DNA of 64,000 bases from assembly GCF_032854445.1 (NCBI RefSeq), contig NC_088305.1, positions 14,123,717 through 14,187,716 on the forward strand, written 5' to 3'. The notes under the pieces are model-generated. The model had not been told where the DNA came from, did not search any database, and worked only from the letters and a program-made list of their open reading frames with translations. This stretch comes from Liolophura sinensis (Eukaryota; Mollusca; Polyplacophora; Chitonida; Chitonidae). How positions within the stretch are numbered: the first letter of the stretch is position 1; every line of letters begins with the position of its first letter. The position numbers and the translations under genes were made by a program. Positions 23,188 to 36,082 of the stretch are shown piece by piece.

Positions 23188-23250
23188 AGAAAGTAAAACC
23201 AGTGCAGCGACGACAGTGCGATAGTTGGAAAATAGTCATTTAGGGTCGTA
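23188..23250 (+). repeat. dispersed repeat family D, fragment
   Basis: AGTAAAACCAGTGCAGCGACG and ACAGTGCGATAGTTGGAAAATAG match the left part of copies 1 and 2, then similarity ends. Confidence 0.45.
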
Positions 23251-24662
23251 TTCTAACAGCTCATTGATTATTCTGTGGTCTTTTATATTAAACGTGTATT
23301 TTAATGGCTTGCGATAAAAGAAAAAAAGAAAGAAAAAAAGTCGAGTAAAGTGTAAGTATTGTTAAGTAAATATAATGTATTTCATATGCCCCCCCCCCGT
23401 GCATGTGCTTAAACCAAACCAATGTAATGTTCCATTCAAACATGTTAGAAGGGTCGCATTTTATTTTCCATCCTCTACTAATTGAATGTTGCAAATTTAT
23501 TTGTCGAGTTCAAATAGCAACTGCCATCGAAGCTAAGTGCTTATATAATTTACCCAACTGCACTAACTGTTATTACGCTAAGTTCAGTTACCAATTCTCA
23601 ACGAGATTCTATCGTGACAAGTCTGATTGGGAATGCTGAAGTGTATCTAATTAGTGATACCTGGAGGTCTTTAGTAATTTAGTCAAACAGACCTTTCTAT
23701 TAAGGCAATTTTGACTATGGACAAATGGCCAGTATTGTTAGTTTTGTCTGTTGCATTGCATACGATAACGGTAATCATGTGTCTTATTTCTATTGGCCTG
23801 TCTTCCGGATGATGCATAATAATAGCTTGTGATGATTGGAGCAATGCCAAGCTCATACGTGCCCTGCCCCAGGCCCCTAATTCGTGTCTAGCATGACGGA
23901 GTAGCCATTTCTATCGGGTAATTAATAGCTTATATGAGTTTGAGCATCCTTTCATTATATTCCACAACCCCTGGAAGTGCCTTATTTTCTGCCTCGTCTG
24001 GCAGTTCAAAAAATCACCACCTGAGGCTGTGACTGGATTTGTGTTGGACACAAAAGCTGTATTGCCTGTATCCCTCTTTATTCCCTGCGCGATCTGACAT
24101 CCCGTGCGGCTAAAGACACCATCAGAGAAACCTCATTCCGCTAACTAAGAACCCTCGCTCACTAAGTGGCAGCTCAGAAAATCCGGGCTTATCTAGAAAG
24201 CTACATTTCGCTTACAACGCTGAAGATATTTTTTTATAAATATTGTGAACAAGACCGAATAATTCATCCACCCATCCATTTTGTTGAATCATCTATGAGT
24301 CTATTTCGTAAGAACCCATTTAAGCAAAGCTCAGTTCTTCCCGTTGTCATATAAATGAAGCATTCTTGAGCGCAGCTTCAAATTTCTTATTATTAAATAA
24401 ACCATGTAATTTAATTCTTCCGGTTATTGTGAAAAATAGGCTGAATATAACTTGAGAAGAAATGGCAGTAACTTTCATTATGATAGAAAGTGTTTGAAAT
24501 CACATTTTCATCTTCCTCTCCGGCATATGAAATTTTCAGCCTCTTGGCGACATTAATTGCACAGTACATAAAGTCTGTTTCCACTATTACTATTAGTCGC
24601 GGGAATTCTAGTCGATGAAAATTCTGTTGAATACCAGTTTCCTTCAGATACTTGTATCTGTA
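23251..24662. other. non-coding, nothing recognised
   Basis: Includes a C-run at 23389-23398. A 110-residue minus-strand open frame begins at 24743, inside SINE sequence, and continues to 24411. It has no motif I know, so I do not call it a gene. Confidence 0.4.
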
Positions 24663-24716
24663 GTCTGTCAGCAACCTGCGGATGGTCATGGTTTTCCACG
24701 GGGCTTTGTCCAGTAC
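24663..24716 (+). mobile_element. SINE family A middle fragment
   Basis: GTCTGTCAGCAACCTGCGG, ATGGTCATGGTTTTCC and GGGCTTTGTCC match the middle domain only. Neither the head nor the tail is present. Confidence 0.65.
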
Positions 24717-25039
24717 AGGAAATGGTTCAAGAAAATCAAGCATCTATTCATATAATCGGAATCTGTAGACACATTCTACATTATCACCAGCATTAGGCAG
24801 TGCATTTTCTTACATTTTTACCTGGTTGTTCATTCATTGATGTTATGTGATGAGGTGCTCCCTTTTTTTTGGTAAATGATGCATTGGAAAATTTATGCCA
24901 TATATTTACAACTTTAATCTTCCGGTTACTGTATGCTTCTTACATACACTTCCGGACATTGGCATTCAGACGTTCAGACGCTCAGACGTTCACGATCCAC
25001 ATAGCAAAGTTGTTTATTTTATCACTTTTTTCTTCAATT

Positions 25040-25202
25040 CATTTATTTGATTGGTGTTTTACGAAGAGAATATTTAACTTATACGACGGCGGCCAGCATT
25101 ATGGGGTGAGGAAATCGTGCGGGGCCCGGGGGAAACCCACGACCATCCGCAGGTTGTCGGCATACCTTCCCACGTACGGCCGGAGAGGAAGCCAGCATGA
25201 GC
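25040..25202 (-). mobile_element. headless SINE family A
   Basis: The tail (ATTTATTTGATTGGTGTTTT) and middle are near-consensus apart from a small deletion at 25064. In sense orientation it starts at about CTCATGCTGGCTTCC, close to where other headless copies start. Confidence 0.82.
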
Positions 25203-26089
25203 ACTTCCTTTTTCAAGGTTTCACGTCTATTAATGTGGTAAAGTTTCTGGGTAGACGAAATCGGGAAAACCTCTATTCATAGCTGTAGCCTTACTACACA
25301 CAAAAAACTAAACTGTTAATTTTAACAGAACGTATGTATTCTGTTATAATGTAATAATATTCTGCTAGTTTTATATAATCTTTGTGTTGAAGTAATAGAA
25401 TATGTGCGTTATGTTTAACACAATAGTTTGCAGCAATAAGAGAATATGCTCTACCATCACTCAGACAACAGACTTTCTTTTAAAATTAAGAGGTTAAATT
25501 TTTGAGTGTAAGGATAACTGGCTTTAGTCGATGGCCACGCTGTGGTGGCATCATGCTTTGTCTACAGACACAGAGCAGGCCACACAGTTTAACTGCAATC
25601 TCAGTGGAAATAACATTTGATGGCGGAGAGACTGGTAAGTTTCATTAGAAATAAAATACAAAGCTTTTAGACCATTTTCTCCTTCAACATTTATAACGCG
25701 TAGATAAAGAATTCAACAAAGCAAACATCCGTTTAACTTCTGATGATCGTGGTTGGAATGCTGCAATTAAAAACCCCAAGTCCGGCGCTTTGACACCCCT
25801 GCCCTCCGTCATCAAGGGACGCAATCAGGTTAGAACTACCGGTTTCCTGTCCCTCTATTCCGATTGATGAATCTTGGCATGCATTCTACACACATCAACA
25901 TTCCCTGTGCGCATCGGAATTCCGTTTTCCACTCCCCTGTATTGGATTGATCAACATGGGCTAAGATACTTAGAAACCTCTGACAGAAACAGTGGTTCCT
26001 CTCGTTTTCATGGTACTTTATTAAATGGAAGAACAACTCGGCATTTTGAATCAGCAATTCTAGACCAGTCACTTCAAATAAATAAACAG
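25203..26089. other. non-coding, nothing recognised
   Basis: Opposed open frames at 25836-26131 overlap and run into the 31-bp minisatellite. No gene evidence. Confidence 0.4.
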
Positions 26090-26354
26090 TATATTACTAG
26101 CGCCAATGACCTTGAACGGGCATATCACTAGTGCCAACTTCCTCGTACCGGTATATCACTGGCGCCAATTACCTCGTACCAGTATATCACTAGCGCCAAT
26201 GGCCTCGTGCTGGTATATCACCAGCGCCAATGACCTCGTGTCGGTATATCACCAGCGCCAATGGCCTCGAACCGGGATATCACTAGCGCCAATGACCTCA
26301 TGTTGGTATATCACTAGCGCCAGTGTCCTCGTGCCGGTATATCACAAGCGCCAT
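26090..26354. repeat. 31-bp minisatellite, about 8 units
   Basis: The unit is TATATCACTAGCGCCAATGG followed by CCTCGTGCTGG. Units differ at a few positions (TGACC/TGGCC, CTAGC/CCAGC). Since 31 is not a multiple of three, the open frame 26106-26414 runs through successive frames and is not a protein gene. Confidence 0.9.
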
Positions 26355-26614
26355 TCGTGGTGTCCTTCCCGATCCGTCATCACTGGAAACTGTGGAGTCA
26401 GTCTCTTTGCATGAATTTATGTAATGCTACAAACTAATGCTATGAACTAATGATACAAACTATAGTGCTGAGTGACCATATTCAGGCCTTGCACCTGATT
26501 ACATACTTCCAATAAATTTTAAAAGGGTGACAAAATATCGCTATCTAAAACAGCGTTTATAATTCACCCCCCCTCCATTTAATGCGAATAAATTATTGAA
26601 ATCTAAAGTTTGCT

Positions 26615-27030
26615 TTATGTACTGCTTGTACGTGTACTACATGTACTTTTGGTGTACTGCATGCTGGTTTGGTGTGTTGCAAGTACATTTGATGTACAAC
26701 ATGTACGTTCGGTGTACTGCATGCTCGTTTGGTGTATTGCATCTACTTTTGATGTACAATATGTAAGTTTGGTGTATTGCATGCTCGTTTGATGTACTAC
26801 ATGTATGATTGATGTACTGCATATACGCTTGGTGTATTGCAAGCTTGTTTGATGTATTCCATGAGCATTTGATGTACAACATGTACGTTTGGTGTACAGC
26901 AAGCTCGTTTGGTGTATTGCATGTACATTTGATGTATAACATGTACGTTTGGTGTATTACATGTATGTTTGGTGTCTTACATGTACGTTTGATGTTATGC
27001 ATGTACGTTTGGTGTACTGAATGTACCTTT
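26615..27030. repeat. 20-bp minisatellite with 60-bp higher-order period, about 20 units
   Basis: Basic unit TTTGGTGTATTGCATGTACG. Every third unit is more alike (the TTTGATGTACAACATGTACG type recurs each 60 bp), so amplification went on in triplets. Both strands are open over several hundred bases (26637-27095 minus, 26809-27366 plus) because the unit is stop-poor. The conserved feature is the 60-bp period, not a protein. Confidence 0.88.
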
Positions 27031-27047
27031 GGTGCCAATGGAACCAA

Positions 27048-27107
27048 CTGCCGTCGTATAAGCGAAATATTTTTGAGTACGGCGAAAAACATCAATCAAA
27101 TAAATAA
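27048..27107 (+). mobile_element. SINE family A tail fragment beside the 20-bp array
   Basis: CTGCCGTCGTATAAGCG, AAATATTTTTGAGTACGG and CATCAATCAAATAAATAA form the last ~60 bp of the SINE. It abuts the minisatellite, so the array may have grown inside or next to an older copy. Confidence 0.75.
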
Positions 27108-29282
27108 TGGTATCCTAAACTCGTTTTTCACCCCAAATCGCTTTTTGATGTTGGAAAACCTATGTACCAGGTCACGCTGGGACATAGAGACAGAAAACCT
27201 CTGCGTTACAAAAGCTCCGTTTTTCGTCCACTTTAGTGTGTCTTACCCATATATCACATCTCACACACATCTCACTGGCTTTGTAGCTAAAAATGTGTTC
27301 GTCATTTCATTGCCAAAGACTCATCGTTTAAGCATGCACTATAATTTCATCCACGGAATACAGTGATCACCTTAATGCGTTAGACAAACGACATGAGCGT
27401 ATTCTGTAGCCTGACCTGAAATGCAACGGTCAGGTTGACATTTCGTTTTAAATTATAGATACTGATCATTATAAACGTAATGATCTCTTTAAATGTGTGG
27501 CCTACGTGTATATATATGTTGTTAAACTTAATCTGTTCACCTTGAAAGATATAAATACAATTAATAAACCAAACAACATGGGATGGTACGAAATATTCAA
27601 GGTGATTTGAGTCTGTAAATATTGCATCCAAATGATGACCGACTCCTGTTTACGCTTGGAGTGTTATAGTGCGTGACATTGTACGGACCCACATGAAAAC
27701 GGCTAAAGCCACCGGGGAATATAAATTGACAATCTGGGATTCACAAGATGGCTACATTATAACTATTAACGCCTAAAGACATCAGCAAGGGTTGTCTTTG
27801 ATCAGGGGGTAATACAAGCCTTGAAGTTTTTCGCATTTTCTTCCTTTCTGTTGGCGTTTGAGTTTTTGTGTCATCGATGCACACTCACGCTTTCTAACCA
27901 AGAGTTGTTTTTTTCCCTTCTATTTAATGGCCAACCTGTAGCTAAATTGACGAAATTGTCGCGTGAGGATGCTAGTAATTTACAACCTTTTTAATCTAAG
28001 TTATAATTTTTTATCATAATCACACAAAAAATTAGCCATTCGTACATTCTTGCTTTTTAATTTTGTAAAATAACTTAAGTTGCCATTTAAAAGACGAATT
28101 TACAGTCAAGTAGAGGATAGCGTTAATCGGTCGTCAATACACAAAGTTCATGATACCCCACCAAACCCGAAACATCACTTCTCACACCAGAAGACAGCTA
28201 TCCTAATTTCACCTTTACTTACAAAGGCACTCTTTCACTGGACATCATTTTTTTCACTTTTCACAAACCCATGTATTTTGCGTTTCGGCAGTGTGCTAAA
28301 TTTCTGCCGTGGCGCAGCTGGGAATAGCTAGGTCAACATTATTTTGCATTTGTGTTCGTGTCAAGCTCTTGAAAGCTGCATCTTACCTGTACGCACTACT
28401 GGACTGTGTACTTGTACATTTTGTCAGTATATTGAATATAAATACAAGCGCCGCACTATAAAAATAAAAGTTTGGTCTGCAAAAGAGGGCAATTAGGTGC
28501 AAGATTGTCCCTACCTACATGTACGTACTTGTATGGTTCAACTTCCAGTGGAATACATCTTGTTTAACGAATTTCATCGTTCCATATTGTCGCCAGCAAA
28601 ATACAGCATGGAAGTTCTGTAAGTGAGAACTTTGTTAAAGCCCAAGCAGTATTTCTCCTTAAGGGGGATTGTAGGTGTTTTTTTTTTCGAGACGAGATCA
28701 TGTAGCTCTCCGTATGTGTTTGACGTTCTGGTTGTTAGACGGCCCTGAAGACAAAATCAATACGGTTGGGTAGCCAACGGTAAGCTTTTTGCGTGCAGTA
28801 CAGCAACTGTATCTGACAAGTCTTACTGGGGAAAAAAGCCTTTCCACTTTGGACTTATAACTGCAATCAGAGCCTTACGGTTCCAGCATTTCAATCGTCA
28901 TTTTTGAGTGGCATGTAACAGGCAAATATGTGAATTGGCCGAAACGCCGCTAATTTGTGTCTCTCAGGGATATATCTGGGGATCAGGAACTATCCAGGCT
29001 AAGTTTCTCGGTTTCTTGGCGTCTGACATGTGGGTAAACAACGCCTCCTCCCCCTTCTCACCCCCTCCCCATCCTGTCCCCATAGTCCAGCGTCAACTCT
29101 CAGTCCAATATTATTAGATTTGTATAAGAACGGTCAGTCAGGAGGGAAGCGGTGTACGCCTCTTGTTACGAAGCAGCAATGTCTCGCAATGTCCATGGCA
29201 TAACATAGTAATGACATACGTCAACACAGTAAATTCGCTTCGCGGAACATTGTGACAGATTGGCCCATTGGTCTCACGTCAT
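27108..29282. other. non-coding, nothing recognised
   Basis: No repeat or gene I can support; open frames are under 90 codons and featureless. Confidence 0.45.
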
Positions 29283-29429
29283 TTTTATTTGATGTGCTGA
29301 AAATACAAGCGTACTCAAGTATATTTTACCGATAAAACAGTAACCAGCATTATGATGGGAAGAAACAGGGCGGAGACCGTGGGGAAAACCACGGCCATTC
29401 TCAGGTTGCCGCCGACCTTCTTACGTACT
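29283..29429 (-). mobile_element. SINE family A, old headless copy
   Basis: Diverged antisense tail and middle (GCGTACTCAAGTATATTTTA, CAGCATTATGATGGGA, GACCTTCTTACGTACT), ending before the head. Confidence 0.68.
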
Positions 29430-29590
29430 GCATTTTGAGAAGTCCTAGATCAGAGACGTCTAATTAATTGCAGTTAACGTCACTGATAATTTTTATCAGA
29501 TTTTTCTGAAGGTGGCGCCACTTGTAGGAGGTGTGTAAATTGATACTTTTTAAGCATTTGACAACTGACAAAACTGACAAAAGGTCAGAT

Positions 29591-29825
29591 ATTTATTTAT
29601 TTATTTATTTCTTTGGTGTTTTACGTCGTACTCAAAAATATTTCACTGATACCACAGCGGTCAGCTTTGTGGTGGAAGGAAACCGGGAAGATCCAGGAAG
29701 GGTCAGCAGGTTTTTGGCATACCTTCCCACGTAATATCGGAGAGGAAGTCAGCATGATCTGGACGAATCTGGACAGAGGTCGCAATATTGAGAGACTCCT
29801 CGGCCGGTGTGCTGCATTGGCACAC
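29591..29825 (-). mobile_element. SINE family A, diverged, partial head
   Basis: Tail with five TTTA units, the middle with a small deletion, then GAGAGACTCCTCGGCCGGTG and GCTGCATTGGCAC, which correspond to the head. The open frames here (29531-29936, both strands) are SINE-derived. Confidence 0.75.
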
Positions 29826-30342
29826 AAATCATTCAGGTTTAAAGCCTGTGAGCAGATTTGTTGTGATGCCTTTACCGTTGTTTCCATTTGCATTGAAAAT
29901 CGCAATATATGTTCATTTCCGCCTAGACACAAGTAATATAAATAAATGGATCCCTCGTCGCTCTTGATGCTGCTTGCCTTTTCCCACGTTATTTAAAATA
30001 TCGACATTGTGCATATAGTCTCCTTACAAGGTAAAAAGGTGATAGTAAAGTGTAAAATTTCCCAGGAAAACAATCTTGTGTATTCCCTCAACATGTCACT
30101 TAAACGAATAGTGTGGATAAAAAAGTACCGAAGACCCTTCCCGAATTCCTCGTGCTCGACGTTGTGTTTCTCTGACGGTTTTTGGAATTCAGTTTATAAT
30201 TGAAGTTCGCATCTTCAGTTCCACATATCGATCATGTCTTCACAACACCATTACAGATGCATTGTTTGTATATATAGGACATCGACTGCTCTAAACTGCA
30301 AGTGTTCAAACACTTCCTCTGTTGGCTGTATGTATGCTAGCT

Positions 30343-30670
30343 TTTACGTCGAACTTTACGTCGGACGACGACAAGTCATAAAGTGTGTGTACATATTATA
30401 CTGTGTCTTTTGCGCCCCGCGAATCCATGACGCGGGGGAGAAGCATCATGTTGAAGGCACCAGACAAGATACCCCTCCCATGTAGTCACATTATATTGAC
30501 GCCGACAACAAATGCCGGTTATTTGCTCTACTATTTTAGTGCTTAGCGCCGAGAGAGACTGCAACGAGCATCATTTTTTTAAAGTCTATGGCATGATCTT
30601 AACCAGGTTTAACCCCCCCAATTCTCCTGACTTGGAGGCTAAGGCTCTAACCATTAGGCCACCGAAGCGG
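30343..30670 (-). mobile_element. SINE family B, full length, diverged
   Basis: Antisense order: ACGTCGAACTTTACGTCGG, AAGCATCATGTTGAAGGC, GTAGTCACATTATATTGACG, TGGCATGATCTTAACCAGG (B-box region), and GCTCTAACCATTAGGCCACC (A box). Similar in layout to the copies at 4103 and 6028. Confidence 0.68.
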
Positions 30671-31984
30671 CCCTTTTTGTTGTAGTTGCCTGGTAGTTTC
30701 CACGTGCTTTATCAGAAGACTGTATCCTTTGGGGTTTCAAACGAAAGGTTTTAAATATCCGTGAAACACTGAGTCATGTTGCGAGAAGAATAATGAGGAA
30801 ACGGGGCACTTGCTTCCCAGGAATGAATGAGGTCTTGCTTAGCAGGACACAAACGGTTTAGGGTTCAAACCTGACCTTCCACCCCTGACCCCCCTGCCCC
30901 CACCCCACACGCTCCTCTTAATGTCGGTGCGAACATGGAGACAATAAAAAAATCGATCACACTGGTGTGGCCGTTTGGACAGTATTCCACCATGATCGTG
31001 TGGATATGTGTCACATGGAGAAAAAAATTGAGAGTAACTTGCTAAAAGTCGGTGACATTTCCTGCGACATTGCCTGCGACATTGCTCAGTTTGAACTGTA
31101 ATATTTATGTGTGAAAGGCGGATCTCATCGTACGTCCGGTATTTGTTCAGTGAACTAAACGGTTCACTGAGGTTCATCTCTGCTCAGAGCAATAACGAAG
31201 TTCCAACTGCGGAGAAGAACATTTAGCTTTAAAGTTGTCGTAGAATAACTTGGGGGATGGTAGGCAAATTAAGGGTTGGGCAGTAAGGCTGGAAAGGTAC
31301 GGTCTGTTCTCAAGAGACATCACCCGGTCAGAAGGGAATCACAGACATATCGGTGCTGGACTGCTCTGGGATATCGACCGATGTTAGTCTAATTGTCTTT
31401 TCCCTCCAGGTCTTCGGGACTGATCTTATAAGAAACAGTCTGTGAGCTTCGCTTCGTCGATTCTATCATTATCTCGACAAACAATACTTCAGCTACCCAC
31501 AGACACAAAGACGTTGCGTCACAATGACGAATACTTATGTTCGTTAGGCGAACATTTACCAACATTTACATCTATACACGACAAGTATATATAAAGAAAC
31601 TATACCTTAAAAAGAATCTCTTTTACGCAAGAACGTGACTGTGTGACAGCTGTTTTAGACAACAATATTACATATTTGAATTATTGGAAATGTGCCATAC
31701 AAAAACAGAATTTGAACAAAACAAGTGGTGTAGTTACATATTGCTATTCAAAGGCTGTAACACCATTCACAATGTCCAACTCTATCTGGAAAGTAGTTTA
31801 AATATAACAAAAGCAGCAATGGGACATCTTATGTATTTATTAGTTCTGCTGGAAACAAACATTTTTCCAATGAAAGCCTATTCGTTCCTTCACACCTTTG
31901 CTTTCTTTTCTAAAACAAATAATCGAAATGTTTATGGGCAAGTCACAATAGAAGAAATAGACAAAAAATATTTCACATATTCCA
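30671..31984. other. non-coding, nothing recognised
   Basis: A 120-codon open frame (31684-32046, plus) runs across the left edge of the segmental duplication. It has no domain and no counterpart in unit 2, so it is not called a gene. Confidence 0.4.
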
Positions 31985-34493
31985 ACATACTTGTGACCTT
32001 GATGCTTAGAGAAATACTTTGGCAAATCAACATCATATTTGTATAATGTACACATTTCACTGATGAGTCTGCCCTTGTAGAATAAAGAAGAATTGGCTAG
32101 CTCATTGTCTACATGTTACATCCATTGTTTGCGTCGACGCTGAATTCAGAGGTAAAGCCGTTAGCCCGATATCCGCCTATACCGTCGGGTCCTGTTTGTT
32201 GGAGATAGGCTGCTAACGAGGTCTGTAAGTGTGGAGGGAGTCGAAATGAATACTGATCCCGTGGGGGTATTAATTAGGGTCACTGGGTCACTCAGATTAA
32301 TGCTCATTCTTCACTTAAGTGGTAATACCAACGATCTAGTCTAGAGCGTGTTTCCCATGATTTGGGTTTGAAGTTAATCGCACTCAATGCACTCACTAGT
32401 GTGACAGAGCAGCAGACGAGGAAGCCTCATTCAGAATCCTCTTAATGGAGGAATGGACATGTGACCCTCTGTGGTTTGTTTTCTCTCATATCTGGCAGCT
32501 CTGGCATTCAGTAACAGGTAACATTCAGCGTATTCATCCGATCCACCTGAGCTATAACATAACGTAGCGAAGTATAGTTTATATGAAGGCGATGGGGCCT
32601 AAGCTGTGCCAGTGACGTTAAGACCTACTTTCATGATGAAATTCCTCATTAAATAGACATCTGACATTAGCGATGTCCTCGAAATAGTAATTTGGAAATC
32701 TGCTGAGCTCTTCGGCCAATCTGCCCATCAATTTTAACTTCAGAAATTTCTACGTTCACGTTAAAAAGCCATCCGGAAGATATGTACGAGAAAAACATTG
32801 TCTTCTTGAAAAAGCCCTCTGTTTTGACGTGGTGTAGATAAAACCATCTAAGAAAGTGATGCCTTGCTTATTTTTTTTTTGCGTCTGTAATGAATTGTAT
32901 TGGAATTCCAAAAAAGCGATGGTTAAGTGATAAATCTGGGGAAAACCTGGACACAATCAGTGGTAGGATACTGTGTCTTCTTCCGACTGCCTGGATACAA
33001 ATTGTATGTGTGTGCGAGACCGTGATATCGTGTAGAAAATCAAGGAAAATGGAAAAAAATCCTATGGAGTTGGAATCATGTAAGTCAGGGGATCAGCCTC
33101 TACCCAGCGATGGTCATATCCCGATTAGCCAGGCGAATCGCTTTCTCGACAGCACACCGGAGACGAACGGGGTTTTTAAACATGGGCCTGCGTTCTATTG
33201 AAGTAATCAGCATCTTTCCGTTGTGTCGGATCAAAGCGTGAACGCGGGAGCTATCTCGTCAGTTTCGGGTTAAGATTCTTTGATGAGCTTTTAAGCCACT
33301 CTTTAGTGTTTCGAGAACAATATGGCGGGCATGCCAGATGTCCAACTATGTTAATAACACAAAGCAGTTTGACTAAAGCCAAGTACAAGTGATTAGTACG
33401 AATGCAGAGTGTAACTGCCCCACAGACAATTCTGCTGTCATTGCCATGGGAAACAATCCTTCATCTTTACGTTCAAAGGGATTACATGATGGATTGCATC
33501 CATTGGTCTGCAATCTGCACGACTACACAGAGGTGAACACATTAGTGTACCGGGAATTATAGGCGACTAGAGACGTTTCTTGTTCGTTTTTTTATGAAAT
33601 GCGAAAGCTCATATATTACACGTATATCGTACTGTCATCATACCGTTGAATAAAGGCTCTATGCCTTCGGGTTTTTGTCTTTTAGTTTTTCAGTTGTCTT
33701 CAATCGCAAAGTCGGAAAGGAAATGCTTTGGGGTTATTTGGTTGGTCTTACATGATGATGTAGAGATGTTGGTCACCACAGACAGGTGCAAGACGCAATC
33801 TGGACATTTCATTTATTCCATTGTCCACAAAAATGACAACCGTAGCCTTTTTTCCCCTGACTACATCCATAAACTTAATCAATAAGTCAATCAAGCAACC
33901 AAAAATCATTTCATTAATTCCCTTTTTTCTTTTTGTTTCTATGGGCAGCGTAATTGATCTCTCAACCCTGTTCCTCTCAGCAGCATTGTTTTTGAAGAGA
34001 GATCTTAAAAGGAAATAGAAAATAGTTTACATATGGGAAATGTTGCATTACACAAACAGATTTCAGGGTAAAAAAAACCCATCTCAGTTTACTTGAGCAA
34101 TAGCACTGACTAGTAGGTTGATAGCAGTGTTGTGAGGAAGTTGTCAGAATGCATTTAGCTTTAGGACAAGGAAATCTTTGGCAAAGATGTAAATTTAGTC
34201 TATTTTCTAAATTCCTATGGTTTTATGTCTGTCCTTTCTATCCTTTTCGTCATTTGTTTACTGCTGAATGTTTTCATTTTAACGTGACAAGGGAAGGAGA
34301 AATGATCTCATTTCCGTGGAAATCTTATGTTCAAGTGTCTTGAGTATTTATCCAGAAACACATTTCACCATCAGTTGGTGGGAAAATTCTGTAGCTTTAA
34401 ACTGCTCTAGAGAAAACAAACACGGACCCTAAAGAGGATTGGGAAGTAAAAAAGACAGTGATGATCTATTTCTCTATCTGATGGAATTCTTAT

Positions 34494-34700
34494 TAATTTG
34501 ATTTGTGTTTTGCGCCCAAAATTTTGCGTATAGAACGGCTGTCAGCATTTTGGAGGGAGGGTTACTGCCAGACTTTTTCGCGTACGATTGGAGAGGAAGC
34601 CAGCATAGGTTGAACCTGAACTCACGTCGAATGGATTGGGAAGAGACACCCGAGTCATTTTGCTCTGTTAGCACGCTAACCAGTAAGCCACGTATCCCTC
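34494..34700 (-). mobile_element. SINE family A, old copy shared by both duplication units
   Basis: Diverged: tail TTTGATTTGTGTTTTGCGCC, a deletion in the middle, and a head remnant with TTAGCACGCTAACCAGTAAG. Its partner in unit 2 is 39551-39808, so it was present before the duplication. Confidence 0.72.
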
Positions 34701-34866
34701 CATCCTCACCTCGGTCACATCTCCTACAGATGGGCTAGATATATAGAGTAATAACACTGTCATAAAGTTACATGTATTTTATCGATTGTGTGAGGATGCA
34801 TGATGTAGTCTTCCCCATCACAACAAAAAGATACAGATTTCCTTAATTTTTCCCAGATGAAATGAT

Positions 34867-35075
34867 CATTCGTTTGATTTATTTATTTAGATAAATTTGA
34901 TTGGTGTTTTACGTCGTACTCAAGAATATTTCTCTTACACGACAGCTGCCAGTATTATGGTGGGTGGAAACCGGGCAGAGCCCAGGGGAAACCCACGACC
35001 ATCCGCAGGTTGCTGGCAGACGTTCCCACGTACGGCCAGAGAGGAAGCCAGCCTGAGCTGGATCCATTCGTTTGA
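34867..35075 (-). mobile_element. headless SINE family A, unit 1 only, 11-bp target-site duplication
   Basis: The body is 34878-35064, with CATTCGTTTGA at 34867-34877 and 35065-35075. Near-consensus middle and tail; it starts (sense) at about CAGCTCAGGCTGGC, lacking the tRNA head. Unit 2 is empty at this place (near 40100), so it inserted after the duplication. Confidence 0.85.
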
Positions 35076-36024
35076 AGCTTAGAATATATGCATCCTAATT
35101 ATACTGCGATATAAGACGTTAGGAGATGAATTAATAGCATACCTTACTGCATTTTAAAATGTATGTCAACTATATGTGCGTTCAGAGAGCTTTTGTCAGC
35201 AACCAAGTCATGTGTCATGAAATGTTAACACATACAACAGATGTTCAAACAAAACAATCTTATATGTGCCTACGTTCCAGCGTCCATATGGAATGTCCGT
35301 TGCTTTGTGCTCAGATGTTCATTGGGACAATTGTGGAAATTGTTTAAACATTTAATTATAAAGTCAATCAACTTAGGCAAAAAAATTTTGTCCAACTTGG
35401 AGCAGAAAGCTGATGCAGAGAAGAAAGCCACAAACGGAATAAGTGTGTCTTTTTGTAAGTATTTGGAAACAAGAAATACGAAATGTTTGTACACAGAGAC
35501 TGAAGTGTGCCGATAATAAAAAAAGCATTCAGCCAATAATATCGTGGTTGGATTTAGTGTAGCTTGTCTGTCGTGAGGTTTATAGTCCGGATGTTTGTCA
35601 GGTCCACACTCAAGTTGATCAGGAGCGATTACCGAGAGCACGACACAATTGTGCGTGTGGGAAAAATTGCTGCGGAGTGCTGCATAACGAAACAAAGACA
35701 AAAACAGAAAGGGTATTACTCTCCAGTTCTGTAGCCGAAGGAAACAAAACGAACGTATCTTTCATGTCTCTTTCATCCTGACAAGCCGTTAGAAATATTT
35801 TATTCATGTTCTTTTTCTCTATAACAAGAAATAACGGTGGAACGAATTTTATTCCTTTTCTCTTTCTGTTGCACTATAAAACATTAATACGGATTTAATT
35901 GATGAACTAAGTTCCTAAGTCGTTTTTAGATTATTGCCTTTAGCTATGGAGTGAAGACAAAACAGACAGAAGCTTAAAGTTACTTGATCAGAAACATATT
36001 AAGTGAACATTAGAGAATCCAGGA

Positions 36025-36082
36025 AATGAGCTATATACCGCTAAATTTACACCAATTGATGGCGTTGTTTACGCCATTAGAC
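36025..36082. repeat. 58-bp block identical in both duplication units (copy 1)
   Basis: Identical to 41095-41152. It contains the inverted repeat ATGGCGT-TGTTT-ACGCCAT. The flanking DNA differs at many positions and by indels. Confidence 0.8.

Noticed and set aside
24411-24743. 110-codon minus-strand frame
   Set aside because: Its first codons lie in SINE sequence, and the rest shows no motif.
26637-27095. 152-codon minus-strand repeat protein
   Set aside because: Product of a stop-poor 20-bp tandem unit; the plus strand is equally open.
31684-32046. 120-codon plus-strand frame
   Set aside because: It crosses the left edge of the duplication and has no domain, splice context or counterpart.
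35270-35701. 143-codon minus-strand frame in duplication unit 1
   Set aside because: The partner in unit 2 (about 40380-40770) aligns but has a stop and a frame change, with replacements at all codon positions.
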